64,000 nt of DNA, taken from the NCBI RefSeq assembly GCF_016741935.1, contig NZ_JAERRG010000025.1, forward strand, positions 95,971 to 159,970. Reading direction: 5' to 3'. Below the pieces are notes generated by a model, which was not told the origin of the DNA, searched no databases, and saw only the letters and a program-made list of their open reading frames with translations. The position numbers and the translations under genes were made by a program. This DNA comes from Streptomyces endocoffeicus (GTDB taxonomy: Bacteria; Actinomycetota; Actinomycetes; Streptomycetales; Streptomycetaceae). Below are positions 41,634 through 49,734 of the stretch, one piece after another. The stretch's first letter is position 1. Each line of letters begins with the position of its first letter.

Positions 41634-43361
41634 TCAGCCCGCTGCCACCAGGGCCCATGCGCCGATGGCGAAGCACAGCGCCGCCATGATCAGGATCGAG
41701 AGCGTCGCTTTCCGGGACGGTCCGGGGCGCCGCCGCGTCGGGGAGGGAACCCGCGGCCGCTCCGCGGTGTATGGACGAGTAGAAGGAAAGTCACGCGGGG
41801 GCGGCGTCGGTGTCGGGGTCGGAGTCGGCGTGGGTGTCGGCGTGGGTGTCGGCGTTGGCGTCGGTGTCGGTGTGTGAGCCGCGTTCGGAGCGGGAGCGGG
41901 GGTGGGCGTATGCGGGTGCGGGTGCTGCACCGGCTGTACGGGGTGTGGAGGCTGCTGTTGTGCGTGGTGCGGGTGGTGCACGGGCGGCTGTGGGGCCGGT
42001 GGGATCGGGGCTGCCGTGGAAGGGGTCGGCGGGGTCAGGGGGTGGGGTATCGACGGCTGCTGGACCGGCGGGGGCGGAGTCGCGGGCTGGGCGGTCGGCG
42101 GCGGGGGCGTCGGCGTCGGTGGGCCCGCGGGCCGCGGCGGTGGGGTCTGGTGCGGTGGGGTCCGGTTCAGGGGCGTCTGGGCGTGCGGGGGTCCGGGGTG
42201 CCGGACTTCGGCGGGCGGGGCGCCGGAGGACGGAGTCCCTGGAGACCCGGGAGTCTCGGTGTGCGGGGCGCGCGGCTGATCGTTGCGGGGGAGCGGCGGC
42301 GGGAGGGTGAAGCTGCCGGTGTCGGACATGGACGGCCGCGGGGCGGATGGCTGCTGGGGAGCGGCCGTGTCGGGGCCGGGGGCTGCCTCGTCGGCGGGGT
42401 CCGAGCCGGCGGCGGACCGGGGTCGGGACGGCGCCGCGCCATTGCCCTGGGGCGGGTCGGCCTTCGCGTGGCGGCGGCGCGGCCGGGTGGGGCCCTCGGG
42501 GCCGAATCCGCTGGGCAGCGGCCCGAGTTGGTCGAAGACCTCGATGGCATCGTCGTCCAGGTCGGCCTCGGGCAGCAGGTCGACCGCGGTCGCCAGCGCC
42601 TTCCGCGCGCCCGTGGCGGTGCGGAAGCGGTTCTCGGGGTCCGGCTGCAGCAGCCCGGCGATCACCTGCCACAGCGGTTCGGGCACCCCGGTGGGCGCGT
42701 TCGGCACCCCCTGCTCGAAGAGCTTGACGAGCGCCTCCCCGTCCGGCCTGTGCCCGGTGATCAGATAGAGCGCCACCAGCCCGACGGCGAAGAGGTCCGC
42801 CGGGAAGTCGGGGTCGTCGCCCATCATCTGCTCGGGCGCGAAGTAGCCGGGCGTGCCCATCACGTAGTTGGCCTCGGTGAGGCGCGGCTCGCCCTTGGTC
42901 AGCGCGATGCCGAAGTCGGACAGCCGGACGTGCGGCCGCCCGGTCCCGGTGGATTCCAGCAGGATGTTCGCGGGTTTGATGTCCCGGTGCACCACGCCCT
43001 CGGCGTGCACGGCGGCCAGTCCGGAGAGCAACTGGTCGATCAGGGTGCACACATAGCGGGGCGGCAGCGGGCCGTAGTCCCCGATCAGATGGGCGAACGA
43101 GCCGCCGCCCACCAGGTCCATGGTGAACAGCACCTTGTCGTCGTCGGCCGCCCAGCTGGCCGGTGCCAGCACATGGGGGTGATCGATCCGCAGGGCCTGT
43201 TCCCGGACGAAGCGCAGCAGCGTATGAGCGTCACGTTGCTGGAGCACCTTCGCTGCCACGTACCGTCGGCGGCGGTGGTCCCAGACGCGCCATACCGCGC
43301 CCACGCCCCCACGCCCGATCGGGTCCACCAGCTCGTACCGGCCCGCGAAGATCTCACCCAT
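41634..43361 (-). CDS. membrane Ser/Thr protein kinase with Pro-rich linker
   Basis: 575 residues. The N-terminal kinase domain (about 8-265) is complete: GRGGVGAVW loop, AAKVLQ lysine near 39, VHRDIKPANIL near 124, SDFGIAL, then GTPGYFAPEQMM. A ~270-residue Pro/Thr/Gln/His-rich linker includes about 13 Thr-Pro dipeptides in a row, followed by one C-terminal helix (~553-572) with almost no external part. There are no PASTA or other sensor repeats, so it may read internal or partner signals. It is 45 bases downstream of an XRE regulator gene on the same strand, probably an operon. Confidence 0.9.
   Translation of the reverse strand: MGEIFAGRYELVDPIGRGGVGAVWRVWDHRRRRYVAAKVLQQRDAHTLLRFVREQALRIDHPHVLAPASWAADDDKVLFTMDLVGGGSFAHLIGDYGPLPPRYVCTLIDQLLSGLAAVHAEGVVHRDIKPANILLESTGTGRPHVRLSDFGIALTKGEPRLTEANYVMGTPGYFAPEQMMGDDPDFPADLFAVGLVALYLITGHRPDGEALVKLFEQGVPNAPTGVPEPLWQVIAGLLQPDPENRFRTATGARKALATAVDLLPEADLDDDAIEVFDQLGPLPSGFGPEGPTRPRRRHAKADPPQGNGAAPSRPRSAAGSDPADEAAPGPDTAAPQQPSAPRPSMSDTGSFTLPPPLPRNDQPRAPHTETPGSPGTPSSGAPPAEVRHPGPPHAQTPLNRTPPHQTPPPRPAGPPTPTPPPPTAQPATPPPPVQQPSIPHPLTPPTPSTAAPIPPAPQPPVHHPHHAQQQPPHPVQPVQHPHPHTPTPAPAPNAAHTPTPTPTPTPTPTPTPTPTPTPTPPPRDFPSTRPYTAERPRVPSPTRRRPGPSRKATLSILIMAALCFAIGAWALVAAG
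41804..41876. repeat. 6/12-bp tandem repeat inside the kinase gene
   Basis: About twelve near-identical hexamers (GGTGTC, GGCGTG, GGAGTC type) that encode Thr-Pro dipeptides in the kinase linker. Slippage would change linker length in steps of two residues without breaking the frame. Confidence 0.8.
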
Positions 43362-43406
43362 CGCGCCGTGCCCGCCCCGTCATCGACTCGTCAGCAGTTC
43401 AGCCCG

Positions 43407-43952
43407 TCAGCTCTGGTGCGCCTCGTAATGGGCGACCGCCTCGGCGGTCCGCCCGGCGCCATACACACGGAGAAACTCTGCCAGCTCGGGGTGGGTGGGG
43501 GCGAGGGAGTCGGCGGCATCGATGATGTCCCCCGCGGCCGCCACGGACCGCAGCAGCGACTGGATCTCGCGCACCACTCGCCGTACGGTCGGGGCGCCCG
43601 TGCTCGCCGTGGTCTGGGTGGAGTTGAGGACCGAGCCGCCCGCGGACTTCTTGATCTCCTCCATGCGCTCCGCGGCCTCGGCGGCGCTGACCCTGCCGTC
43701 CGCCGCCTGACTGGACAGCTCCTGCAGCGCCTGCACTCGCTGGACCACGGCGGGGTTGCCGATTTTGGCGCGCTGGCCGCTCATGAGCTGCGAGAGCATG
43801 GGCGCGGACAGACCGAGGACGGCGGCGAGACGGGCTTGGTTCAGACCGAGATCGTCGATGAGACGGCGAAAGAGCGCCCCCAGCGGCTCCCCGTACCAGC
43901 TGCGCTGAAGCTCCCGTGCGCGCGCGGTGGCATCCTGCTGTGTTGCGTCCAT
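43407..43952 (-). CDS. XRE-family DNA-binding protein
   Basis: 181 residues. The helix-turn-helix lies at about 30-75 (LFRRLIDDLGLNQARLAAVLG, then SAPMLSQLMSGQRAKIGNP). The rest is helical and Ala/Glu-rich with no obvious ligand pocket, ending AVAHYEAHQS. ATG at 43952. It is the upstream neighbour of the kinase gene and could be a phosphorylation target; this is inference from position only. Confidence 0.88.
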   Translation of the reverse strand: MDATQQDATARARELQRSWYGEPLGALFRRLIDDLGLNQARLAAVLGLSAPMLSQLMSGQRAKIGNPAVVQRVQALQELSSQAADGRVSAAEAAERMEEIKKSAGGSVLNSTQTTASTGAPTVRRVVREIQSLLRSVAAAGDIIDAADSLAPTHPELAEFLRVYGAGRTAEAVAHYEAHQS

Positions 43953-44070
43953 CTCGCTCTCCCCTTCGCTTCGCTGCCGCGAATCTTGCGTGGCATCCTA
44001 CGGAGAGCGCTACGCGCGAGCGATACCCGGTCGGGAATGCTGGTCGGTAGCAGGTATCCTGATCGGCGAA

Positions 44071-44143
44071 GGGGCCTTAGCTCAGTTGGTAGAGCGCCGT
44101 CTTTGCATGGCGGATGTCAGGAGTTCGACTCTCCTAGGCTCCA
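44071..44143 (+). tRNA. tRNA-Ala (TGC)
   Basis: 73-base cloverleaf. Acceptor GGGGCCT pairs with AGGCTCC including one G-T pair; anticodon loop TTTGCAT gives TGC; T-loop GTTCGACTC. No CCA is encoded. A TATCCT element at 44055-44060 may be its -10 box. Confidence 0.95.
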
Positions 44144-44330
44144 CCTCCATCACCAGCCAGGACGCCGGACAGGTGTCCTGGCTGATGCGTTTTCGCCCCT
44201 GATATCGGTGTTGCCACTCTTGTCATTGCCCGGCGCAACACCCGCGGGATGCTCCAGGGTGTTTTCCACAACTCGGGCAGATCGCCCGGGAGTCGTCTGA
44301 TCGGCGCGGTGCGCCGTACAGGGGGACACG

Positions 44331-45482
44331 ATGAGTGTGCTGCATCCGCTGGGCGAGAACCTGCCCGAGGAGTGCCGGGCGTTCGCTGTGGAGCTGAGGA
44401 AGCTGTTCCTGGGGCTGGGGGTCTCGCTGCGCAGATACGCGGTGCGGCGGCACCGGGATCCGAGCACCATCTCGCGGTTCCTGAACGGCACCCGCATCCC
44501 GCCGTGGGAGTTCGTCTTCGATCTGTTCACCGATCTCGCCGAGCGGCGGGGTGTCGCCCCCACCCCGGCCGCCATCGAGCTGGTGCGGGAGCTGCACCGG
44601 GCCGCGGTCCGCACCAGCCGCTCCCCCGGGCATGCCATGGAGATCCTGCAGATCCAGCTGGCCGACGCCGACCGGGACGCGCGGGTCTCCATGGCGCACC
44701 AGGATGTGCTGGGCGGGGCGCTGCTGGACCTCAAGCACCGCATCGCCGATCTCGAGGTGCGGCTGAACCAGGCCGAGGCGGCATGGGCGACGGAGCGCGC
44801 CCGCGCGGACGCGCTGGAGCGGGACATCCCGGACCGGACGGAGCTGATCAAGGAGCGGGATCTGCTCCAGCAGGAGGTGCGGCGGCTCACCGAGGAGCTG
44901 GACGAGGTGCGGCTGCGGGGGCGGCTGGCGGAGGAGCGCTGTCTGGTCCTGGAGCGGCAGCTGGCCATGGTGGAGTCCCAGCGCCCGGCCGCGGTGCCAC
45001 AGCAGGAGGAGGAGCCCATGGGACGGGAAGGGCCCGCGGCGCCTCAGCGGGCCATGGGGCCGCGGCCGAAGATCCTCGTGGTGGACGACCAGCAGAACAA
45101 TCTGCTGGCCATGGAGGCCGTGCTGGCCACGCTCGACCAGGAGCTGGTGACCGCGACCTCCGGGCAGGAGGCTCTCAAGGCGCTGCTCGACCATGACGAC
45201 TTCGCGGTGATCCTGCTGGATGTGCAGATGCCCGAGATGGACGGCTATGAGACGGCGGCCCATATCAAGCGGCGCTCCCGCAACCGCGACATCCCGATCA
45301 TCTTCCTCACCGCGATGGGCTCCGATCCCGAGCACTCCTCGCGGGGCTATGCGGCCGGTGCCGTGGACTACATGGCCAAGCCGTTCGACCCCTGGGCGCT
45401 GCGGGCCAAGGTCTCGGTCTTCACCGAGATCTTTCTGGAGCGGCGGCAGCGCCGGTCCCAGGGGGAGGACCCGGCGGACTGA
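44331..45482 (+). CDS. XRE-like / coiled-coil / receiver fusion regulator
   Basis: 383 residues with an unusual order. Residues 1-110 resemble the N-terminal helix-turn-helix module of Streptomyces XRE proteins (LRRYAVRRHRDPSTISRFLNG). A coiled coil (~125-225, DLEVRLNQAEAAWATERARA and on) and a linker follow. A C-terminal response-regulator receiver domain (~248-370) has acidic KILVVDDQQNN, phospho-acceptor Asp in LLDVQMPEMDG near 297, and the Lys in YMAKPFDP. No output domain follows the receiver, so DNA binding would be N-terminal. No histidine kinase is adjacent. Confidence 0.85.
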   Translation: MSVLHPLGENLPEECRAFAVELRKLFLGLGVSLRRYAVRRHRDPSTISRFLNGTRIPPWEFVFDLFTDLAERRGVAPTPAAIELVRELHRAAVRTSRSPGHAMEILQIQLADADRDARVSMAHQDVLGGALLDLKHRIADLEVRLNQAEAAWATERARADALERDIPDRTELIKERDLLQQEVRRLTEELDEVRLRGRLAEERCLVLERQLAMVESQRPAAVPQQEEEPMGREGPAAPQRAMGPRPKILVVDDQQNNLLAMEAVLATLDQELVTATSGQEALKALLDHDDFAVILLDVQMPEMDGYETAAHIKRRSRNRDIPIIFLTAMGSDPEHSSRGYAAGAVDYMAKPFDPWALRAKVSVFTEIFLERRQRRSQGEDPAD

Positions 45483-45545
45483 GCCGGAGCCGGAGAGGAG
45501 GAGCCGGAGAACCGGAGCCGGAAAACCGCAGCCGGAGAAGAGGAC

Positions 45546-45579
45546 GAGGGGCGGGAGATCAGCTGATCTCCCGCCCCTC
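45546..45579. terminator. bidirectional terminator palindrome
   Basis: A 34-bp perfect palindrome (GAGGGGCGGGAGATCAG and its complement) between the converging regulator and DUF5324 genes. The preceding 45483-45540 stretch consists of loose GGAGCCGGA repeats. Confidence 0.85.
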
Positions 45580-45615
45580 CTGGAGGGCCTGCGCCGGGCG
45601 CCGTGAGCGGCGCTG

Positions 45616-46338
45616 TCAGCGCTCGTCGTCCCGGCGGGCCTCGGCCTCGGCCTGCTTGGCCTGCACCTCGGGGTCGAGGGCGTTCTGGTCGCTGCCGTCC
45701 ACCGCCGAGAGCCGCTCGCGGTCGCCCACCTCGGTCGCCGCCGGGGGCTCGACCAGCCAGTCGGGGTTGGCCTGCTTGTCCCACCACTTCCACACGGCGT
45801 AGACGCCCGCGCCGACCAGCCCGATGAAGGCCGCCCGCTTGGCGAAGCGGGCGGCCCGGGCCCGGCGGCGGTGCTTCCGGGCGAGCTTCTCGATCTCCGC
45901 GGCCGTCACATGGGTGCGCAGCGCCGCGATGGCCGCCGCCGTGCGGACGGTCGCCTCCTCGCGCGCCGGTCCCGCGGCGGCGCGCACCCCGGCCATCGCC
46001 TGCTCCACCCGCGGTGCGGTGTAGTCGGCGGCGTGGCGTGCCGCCTTACGGGTCCGCTTGGCGGCCCGTGTGGCGGCCTGGTCCACCTTCGGCGGCAGGG
46101 TGCCGCGGGCCTGGTCGAGCCGTGGCGCGATATGGGCGTGGTACTGAGCACCGGCCGTGCACCGGGCCTGGTGAGCCGCGGTCGAGACCTTGGGCGCCAG
46201 CCGGACGCGGGCCTCGTGCGCGTAGCGCGTCGCGGTGTCCTTGGCCGTGCCGGCATAGGGCGCCACCGCCTCCGCGGCGTGCAGGACGCTGCCCTTGGCT
46301 GTGCCGGTCGCGGCTCGCACGCTGTCAATGCGGGTCAC
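45616..46338 (-). CDS. DUF5324-family membrane protein
   Basis: 240 residues, mostly an Ala/Arg-rich helical region with regularly spaced APRL/APKV elements (residues 25-150) resembling an apolipophorin-like or structural helix bundle. One membrane helix follows near 172-187 (AFIGLVGAGVYAVWKWW), then the conserved DKQANPDWLVEPPAATEV. The tail is acidic. Streptomyces-specific family of unknown function. GTG start with GGAGGAGG upstream. Confidence 0.85.
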   Translation of the reverse strand: MTRIDSVRAATGTAKGSVLHAAEAVAPYAGTAKDTATRYAHEARVRLAPKVSTAAHQARCTAGAQYHAHIAPRLDQARGTLPPKVDQAATRAAKRTRKAARHAADYTAPRVEQAMAGVRAAAGPAREEATVRTAAAIAALRTHVTAAEIEKLARKHRRRARAARFAKRAAFIGLVGAGVYAVWKWWDKQANPDWLVEPPAATEVGDRERLSAVDGSDQNALDPEVQAKQAEAEARRDDER

Positions 46339-46634
46339 GGGATCCTCCTCCTCGGTGGCGTGGTCAAGCTCCGGGGTTCAGAGTCGTGCGTTCTTGTTGC
46401 GCGATCTATTTGCCCAGTTTCGTGTTTCCATCCCAAGAAAGATCATGCCTGTTTGTGGAGATCATGCCCGTTCGAAGCCCGGCCGGCATGCGTGATCGGG
46501 CATCTGGGTCATAGGGAGGATTCTCGGGGAAACCACGCGGATCGGCACGCCCGGCGCCGCCTCAGCGGCTACTCGTCCACCTTGCGTCCGTGCGAGGATC
46601 AGGAGACGTAAGTGAAAACGATGGAAGGTTGATC

Positions 46635-47168
46635 GTGGCCGAGCAGCTATACGCCACCCTGAAGACGAACAACGGCGACATCGTGGTCCGGCTGCTGCCG
46701 AATCACGCGCCCAAGACGGTCAAGAACTTTGTCGAACTGGCCGAAGGCAGTCGCGAGTGGACCCACCCAGCCACTGGCAAGAAGGCCAAGGAGAAGCTCT
46801 ACGACGGCACCGTCTTCCACCGGGTGATCAGTGGCTTCATGATCCAGGGCGGAGACCCGCTGGGCAACGGGACCGGTGGTCCCGGCTATGAGTTCGGCGA
46901 CGAGTTCCACCCGGACCTGGCCTTCAACAAGCCGTACCTGCTGGCGATGGCCAACGCCGGCCCGGGCACCAACGGCTCCCAGTTCTTCATCACGGTCTCC
47001 CCGACCGCGTGGCTGACCGGTAAGCACACCATCTTCGGCGAGGTCGTCGACGAGGGCAGCAAGAAGGTCATCGACGCGATCGCGGGCACCGCGACCAACC
47101 CGCGCACCGACCGTCCGCTTCAGGACGTCGTGATCGAGTCGGTCGTCGTGGAGACGCGCGAGGGCTGA
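46635..47168 (+). CDS. ppiA: peptidyl-prolyl cis-trans isomerase (cyclophilin A)
   Basis: 177-residue cytosolic cyclophilin. The active-site segment FHRVISGFMIQGGDPLGNGTGG has the catalytic Arg, and the GTNGSQFFITVSPTAWLTGKH strand completes the pocket. GTG at 46635 with GGAAGG upstream; a longer frame from 46590 lacks a good signal. Not secreted. Upstream 46339-46634 shows nothing definite. Confidence 0.95.
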   Translation: MAEQLYATLKTNNGDIVVRLLPNHAPKTVKNFVELAEGSREWTHPATGKKAKEKLYDGTVFHRVISGFMIQGGDPLGNGTGGPGYEFGDEFHPDLAFNKPYLLAMANAGPGTNGSQFFITVSPTAWLTGKHTIFGEVVDEGSKKVIDAIAGTATNPRTDRPLQDVVIESVVVETREG

Positions 47169-47189
47169 ACCCGTACGGGAACTTTCATG

Positions 47190-47233
47190 CCCCGCTTGTC
47201 CGTGTGAACAAGTGTCCGTGTGAACAAGCGGGG
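47190..47233 (+). terminator. hairpin after ppiA
   Basis: 10-bp stem (CCCCGCTTGT with ACAAGCGGGG) around a 24-base loop that contains a repeated GTCCGTGTGAACAAG element. Likely terminator. Confidence 0.55.
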
Positions 47234-47278
47234 CGGGGGCACGCCCGATCAGAAGTGGACAAGGGGCGAGGGGACACC

Positions 47279-48163
47279 ATGGAGGACCAGGCGGTCTGTT
47301 GCTACCGGCACCCCCAGCGGGAGACCGGCATCAGCTGCACCCGCTGTGAGCGCCCGATCTGCCCCGAGTGCATGATCAGCGCGTCTGTGGGGTTCCAGTG
47401 CCCCGAGTGTGTGAGCGGACGGGCGTCCGTCGGGTCCGGGGCCTCGGCCGCCGGCCCCCCGCCGCGCGCCGCCCAGCCGCGCACCCTGGCCGGCGGCACG
47501 ATGGCCTCGGACCCCCGGCTGATCACCAAGATCCTGGTGGCCATCAACATCGCGGTGTGGCTCGTCGCGCTGTCCGTGGGCGACCGGCTGGTGAACGATC
47601 TCGACCTGGTCGGCCGGGCCTACGACCCCGGCACGGTGCAGATCGTCGGCGTCGCCGAGGGCCAGTGGTGGCGCCTGGTGACCTCGGTCTTCCTCCACCA
47701 GCAGCTGATGCACATCGCCTTCAACATGCTCTCGCTGTGGTGGATCGGCGGTCCGCTGGAGGCCGCGCTCGGCCGGGTCCGCTTCATCGTGCTCTACATG
47801 CTGTCGGGGCTGGGCGGCAGTGCGCTGTCGTATCTCCTGGCCGCGCAGAACCAGCCGTCGCTGGGCGCCTCCGGCGCGATCTTCGGCCTGCTCGGCGCCA
47901 CCGCCGTGCTGATGCGCCGGCTGAACTACGACATGCGGCCGGTCATCGCGCTGCTGGCGCTGAATCTGCTCTTCACCTTCACCTGGTCCGGCATCGCCTG
48001 GCAGGCTCATGTCGGCGGCCTGGTCGCGGGCACGGTGGTGGCGTACGGGATGGTGCACGCGCCCCGGGAGAAGCGGGCGCTGGTGCAGCGGGGGACCTGC
48101 GTCCTGGTGCTGCTCGCGATCGTCGCGATGGTGTGGATCCGGACGGTGCAGCTCACCGGCTGA
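47279..48163 (+). CDS. rhomboid family intramembrane serine protease
   Basis: 294 residues. The N terminus has a zinc-ribbon/B-box pattern of paired Cys (CCYRHP, CTRC, CPEC, CPECV; residues 7-47). A six- to seven-helix rhomboid core follows: HIAFNMLSLWWIGGPLE, catalytic serine in GASGAIFG near residue 198, and histidine in WQAHVGG near 243. ATG at 47279 behind GGGGCGAGGGG. Substrates are unknown. The zinc-binding extension is common in actinobacterial rhomboids. Confidence 0.92.
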   Translation: MEDQAVCCYRHPQRETGISCTRCERPICPECMISASVGFQCPECVSGRASVGSGASAAGPPPRAAQPRTLAGGTMASDPRLITKILVAINIAVWLVALSVGDRLVNDLDLVGRAYDPGTVQIVGVAEGQWWRLVTSVFLHQQLMHIAFNMLSLWWIGGPLEAALGRVRFIVLYMLSGLGGSALSYLLAAQNQPSLGASGAIFGLLGATAVLMRRLNYDMRPVIALLALNLLFTFTWSGIAWQAHVGGLVAGTVVAYGMVHAPREKRALVQRGTCVLVLLAIVAMVWIRTVQLTG

Positions 48164-48248
48164 GGCCACTGGCTGAGGCCACCGGCTGAGGCTCGTCTGC
48201 TGAAGCTCATCGGCTGAGCGGAGTGGCCGACCGATGAGCGGTCGGCCA
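48160..48248 (+). other. short repeats and weak hairpin after the rhomboid gene
   Basis: CGGCTGAGG-type repeats at 48160-48220 and a 9-bp stem (48224-48232 with 48240-48248), a weak terminator for the rhomboid gene. The rest of the intergenic stretch to 48507 is the DnaA-box cluster. Confidence 0.5.
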
Positions 48249-48280
48249 TAGGCCACCTGGGACGAGCCGGACCCGGTCAG

Positions 48281-48479
48281 TTGTCCACAGCGCGTGGCGG
48301 ATCTTACGCAACCTGTGGAGAACTTGCGTACGTCCCCCGACTGACCTGCGTTTTCGCAGGAAGGCGGGGGTGTGAACGATCGAACAGACGCCCGCCACCG
48401 GTCACACCGGCGTCAACACAGCAGAGGTTATCCACAGATCTTCTGAGTTTTCCCCGGCTGTGGATAACTCTGTGGACAA
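48281..48479. promoter_or_regulatory. second DnaA-box cluster outside oriC
   Basis: Five strong boxes in 199 bases: TTGTCCACA at 48281 (perfect), TGTGGAGAA at 48314 (-), TTATCCACA at 48428, TGTGGATAA at 48459 (-) and TGTGGACAA at 48471 (-, perfect). They match the consensus better than most boxes in oriC, which lies about 19 kb away. There is no coding potential here. A titration or regulatory role is inferred. Confidence 0.8.
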
Positions 48480-48507
48480 CTTGGGGACGGGCGTGCGGAC
48501 CGCCGGG

Positions 48508-48765
48508 TCACTTCCACTGGGTGGAGACGACGAACCCCGCGGCGATGAAGCCGAAGCCGACCACGATGTTCCAGTTGCCCAGCGATTCGACCGGCATGTC
48601 CCCCGTGGTCACGTAGAAGGTGACGATCCACGCGAGGCCGATCAGGAACATGGCCAGCATCAGCGGTGCCACCCACCGGCGGCCGCTGTTCAGACTGATG
48701 CTGGCTGCCTGCTTCGCCGGCGGCGGCGTGAAGTCGTCCTTCTTGCGGATCCGTGACTTCGGCAC
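48508..48765 (-). CDS. crgA: cell division protein CrgA
   Basis: 85-residue membrane protein that regulates sporulation septation and interacts with FtsZ-related machinery in Streptomyces. It has a basic start PKSRIRKKDDFTPPP, then two membrane helices (WVAPLMLAMFLIGLAWIVTFY ~31-51 in part, and NIVVGFGFIAAGFVVS ~66-81), with the NWN loop before the second and STQWK at the end. GTG at 48765 behind AGGAGAG. It is divergent from the DUF881 gene and its 3' end faces the DnaA-box cluster. Confidence 0.93.
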   Translation of the reverse strand: MPKSRIRKKDDFTPPPAKQAASISLNSGRRWVAPLMLAMFLIGLAWIVTFYVTTGDMPVESLGNWNIVVGFGFIAAGFVVSTQWK

Positions 48766-48910
48766 GAGGAACTCTCCTGTCGATGCGCTGCGTGACCGCG
48801 CGGGGATGTGTACGGACGGCGCCGGGGCGGGACAGCGACGGGTACCACGTCCCTCCCCCACACGTCCGTTAGCGTAGTCCTTCCGCGGCGTCGTAAGGAG
48901 TAAGGGTACG

Positions 48911-49681
48911 TTGAGCAATTCCGCTGACTCCCCCACCCCGGCGTCCCGCCGCCCCCGGTTCCGCCCCGTACGGCTGCTGACCGGAGCGGTCTTCGCGCTG
49001 GCCGGAGTGATCTTCTGGACCAGTTTCAACACGGCCCAGGGCACCAATCTCCGCAGTGATGAATCGATGCTGCGGCTCTCCGATCTCATCCAGGAGCGCA
49101 GCCGTAAGAACGGCACCCTGGACGACAGCACCGGCAAAATACGTTCCGAGGTCGACGCCCTCGCCCGGCGGGACAACGGCAGCACCCAGGCCGAGCGCCG
49201 CAAGCTGGCCGAGCTGGAGGAGACCGCCGGCACCAAGAAGCTCACCGGCCCCGGGCTCACCGTCACCCTCACCGACGCCCCGCCGAACGCCACCCCGCAG
49301 ATCCCCGGCGTCCCGGATCCCCAGCCCAACGATCTCGTCATCCACCAGCAGGATCTCCAGGCCGTGGTCAACGCGCTGTGGCAGGGCGGCGCCGAGGGGA
49401 TCAAGGTCATGGACCAGCGGCTGATCTCCACCAGCGCGGTGCGCTGCGTCGGCAACACCCTGATCCTCCAGGGCCAGGTCTACTCGCCGCCCTACAAGGT
49501 CACCGCCGTGGGTGACCGGGACAAGCTGGGCGCCGCCCTCGCCGCCTCGCCCGCGATCCAGAACTACCGCAGCTATGTCGACGCGTACGGCCTCGGCTGG
49601 AAAGTCGACCAGCACGACACGGTGACTCTTCCCGGCTACTCCGGCACAGTGGATCTGCACCAGGCACAGCCCATCGGATAG
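48911..49681 (+). CDS. DUF881-family membrane protein
   Basis: 256 residues. One N-terminal membrane helix (~23-41, LLTGAVFALAGVIFWTSF) is followed by an external coiled region (45-105), then the DUF881 core: LTGPGLTVTLTDAPPN, VVNALWQGGAEGI and DQRLISTSAVRCVGNTLIL. These proteins are common in Gram-positives near division genes; function unknown. TTG start at 48911 with a strong AAGGAG. First of a run of plus-strand genes to 53733. Confidence 0.9.
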   Translation: MSNSADSPTPASRRPRFRPVRLLTGAVFALAGVIFWTSFNTAQGTNLRSDESMLRLSDLIQERSRKNGTLDDSTGKIRSEVDALARRDNGSTQAERRKLAELEETAGTKKLTGPGLTVTLTDAPPNATPQIPGVPDPQPNDLVIHQQDLQAVVNALWQGGAEGIKVMDQRLISTSAVRCVGNTLILQGQVYSPPYKVTAVGDRDKLGAALAASPAIQNYRSYVDAYGLGWKVDQHDTVTLPGYSGTVDLHQAQPIG

Positions 49682-49734
49682 CACCGGCGGACCGGCGCGC
49701 GGCACCGGGTCCGCGGGGCGGACAGTGGGGGCCG

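Noticed and set aside
44055..44060. Full promoter for tRNA-Ala
   Set aside because: A TATCCT box is present but no convincing -35 element is found 16-18 bases upstream, so only the box is mentioned.
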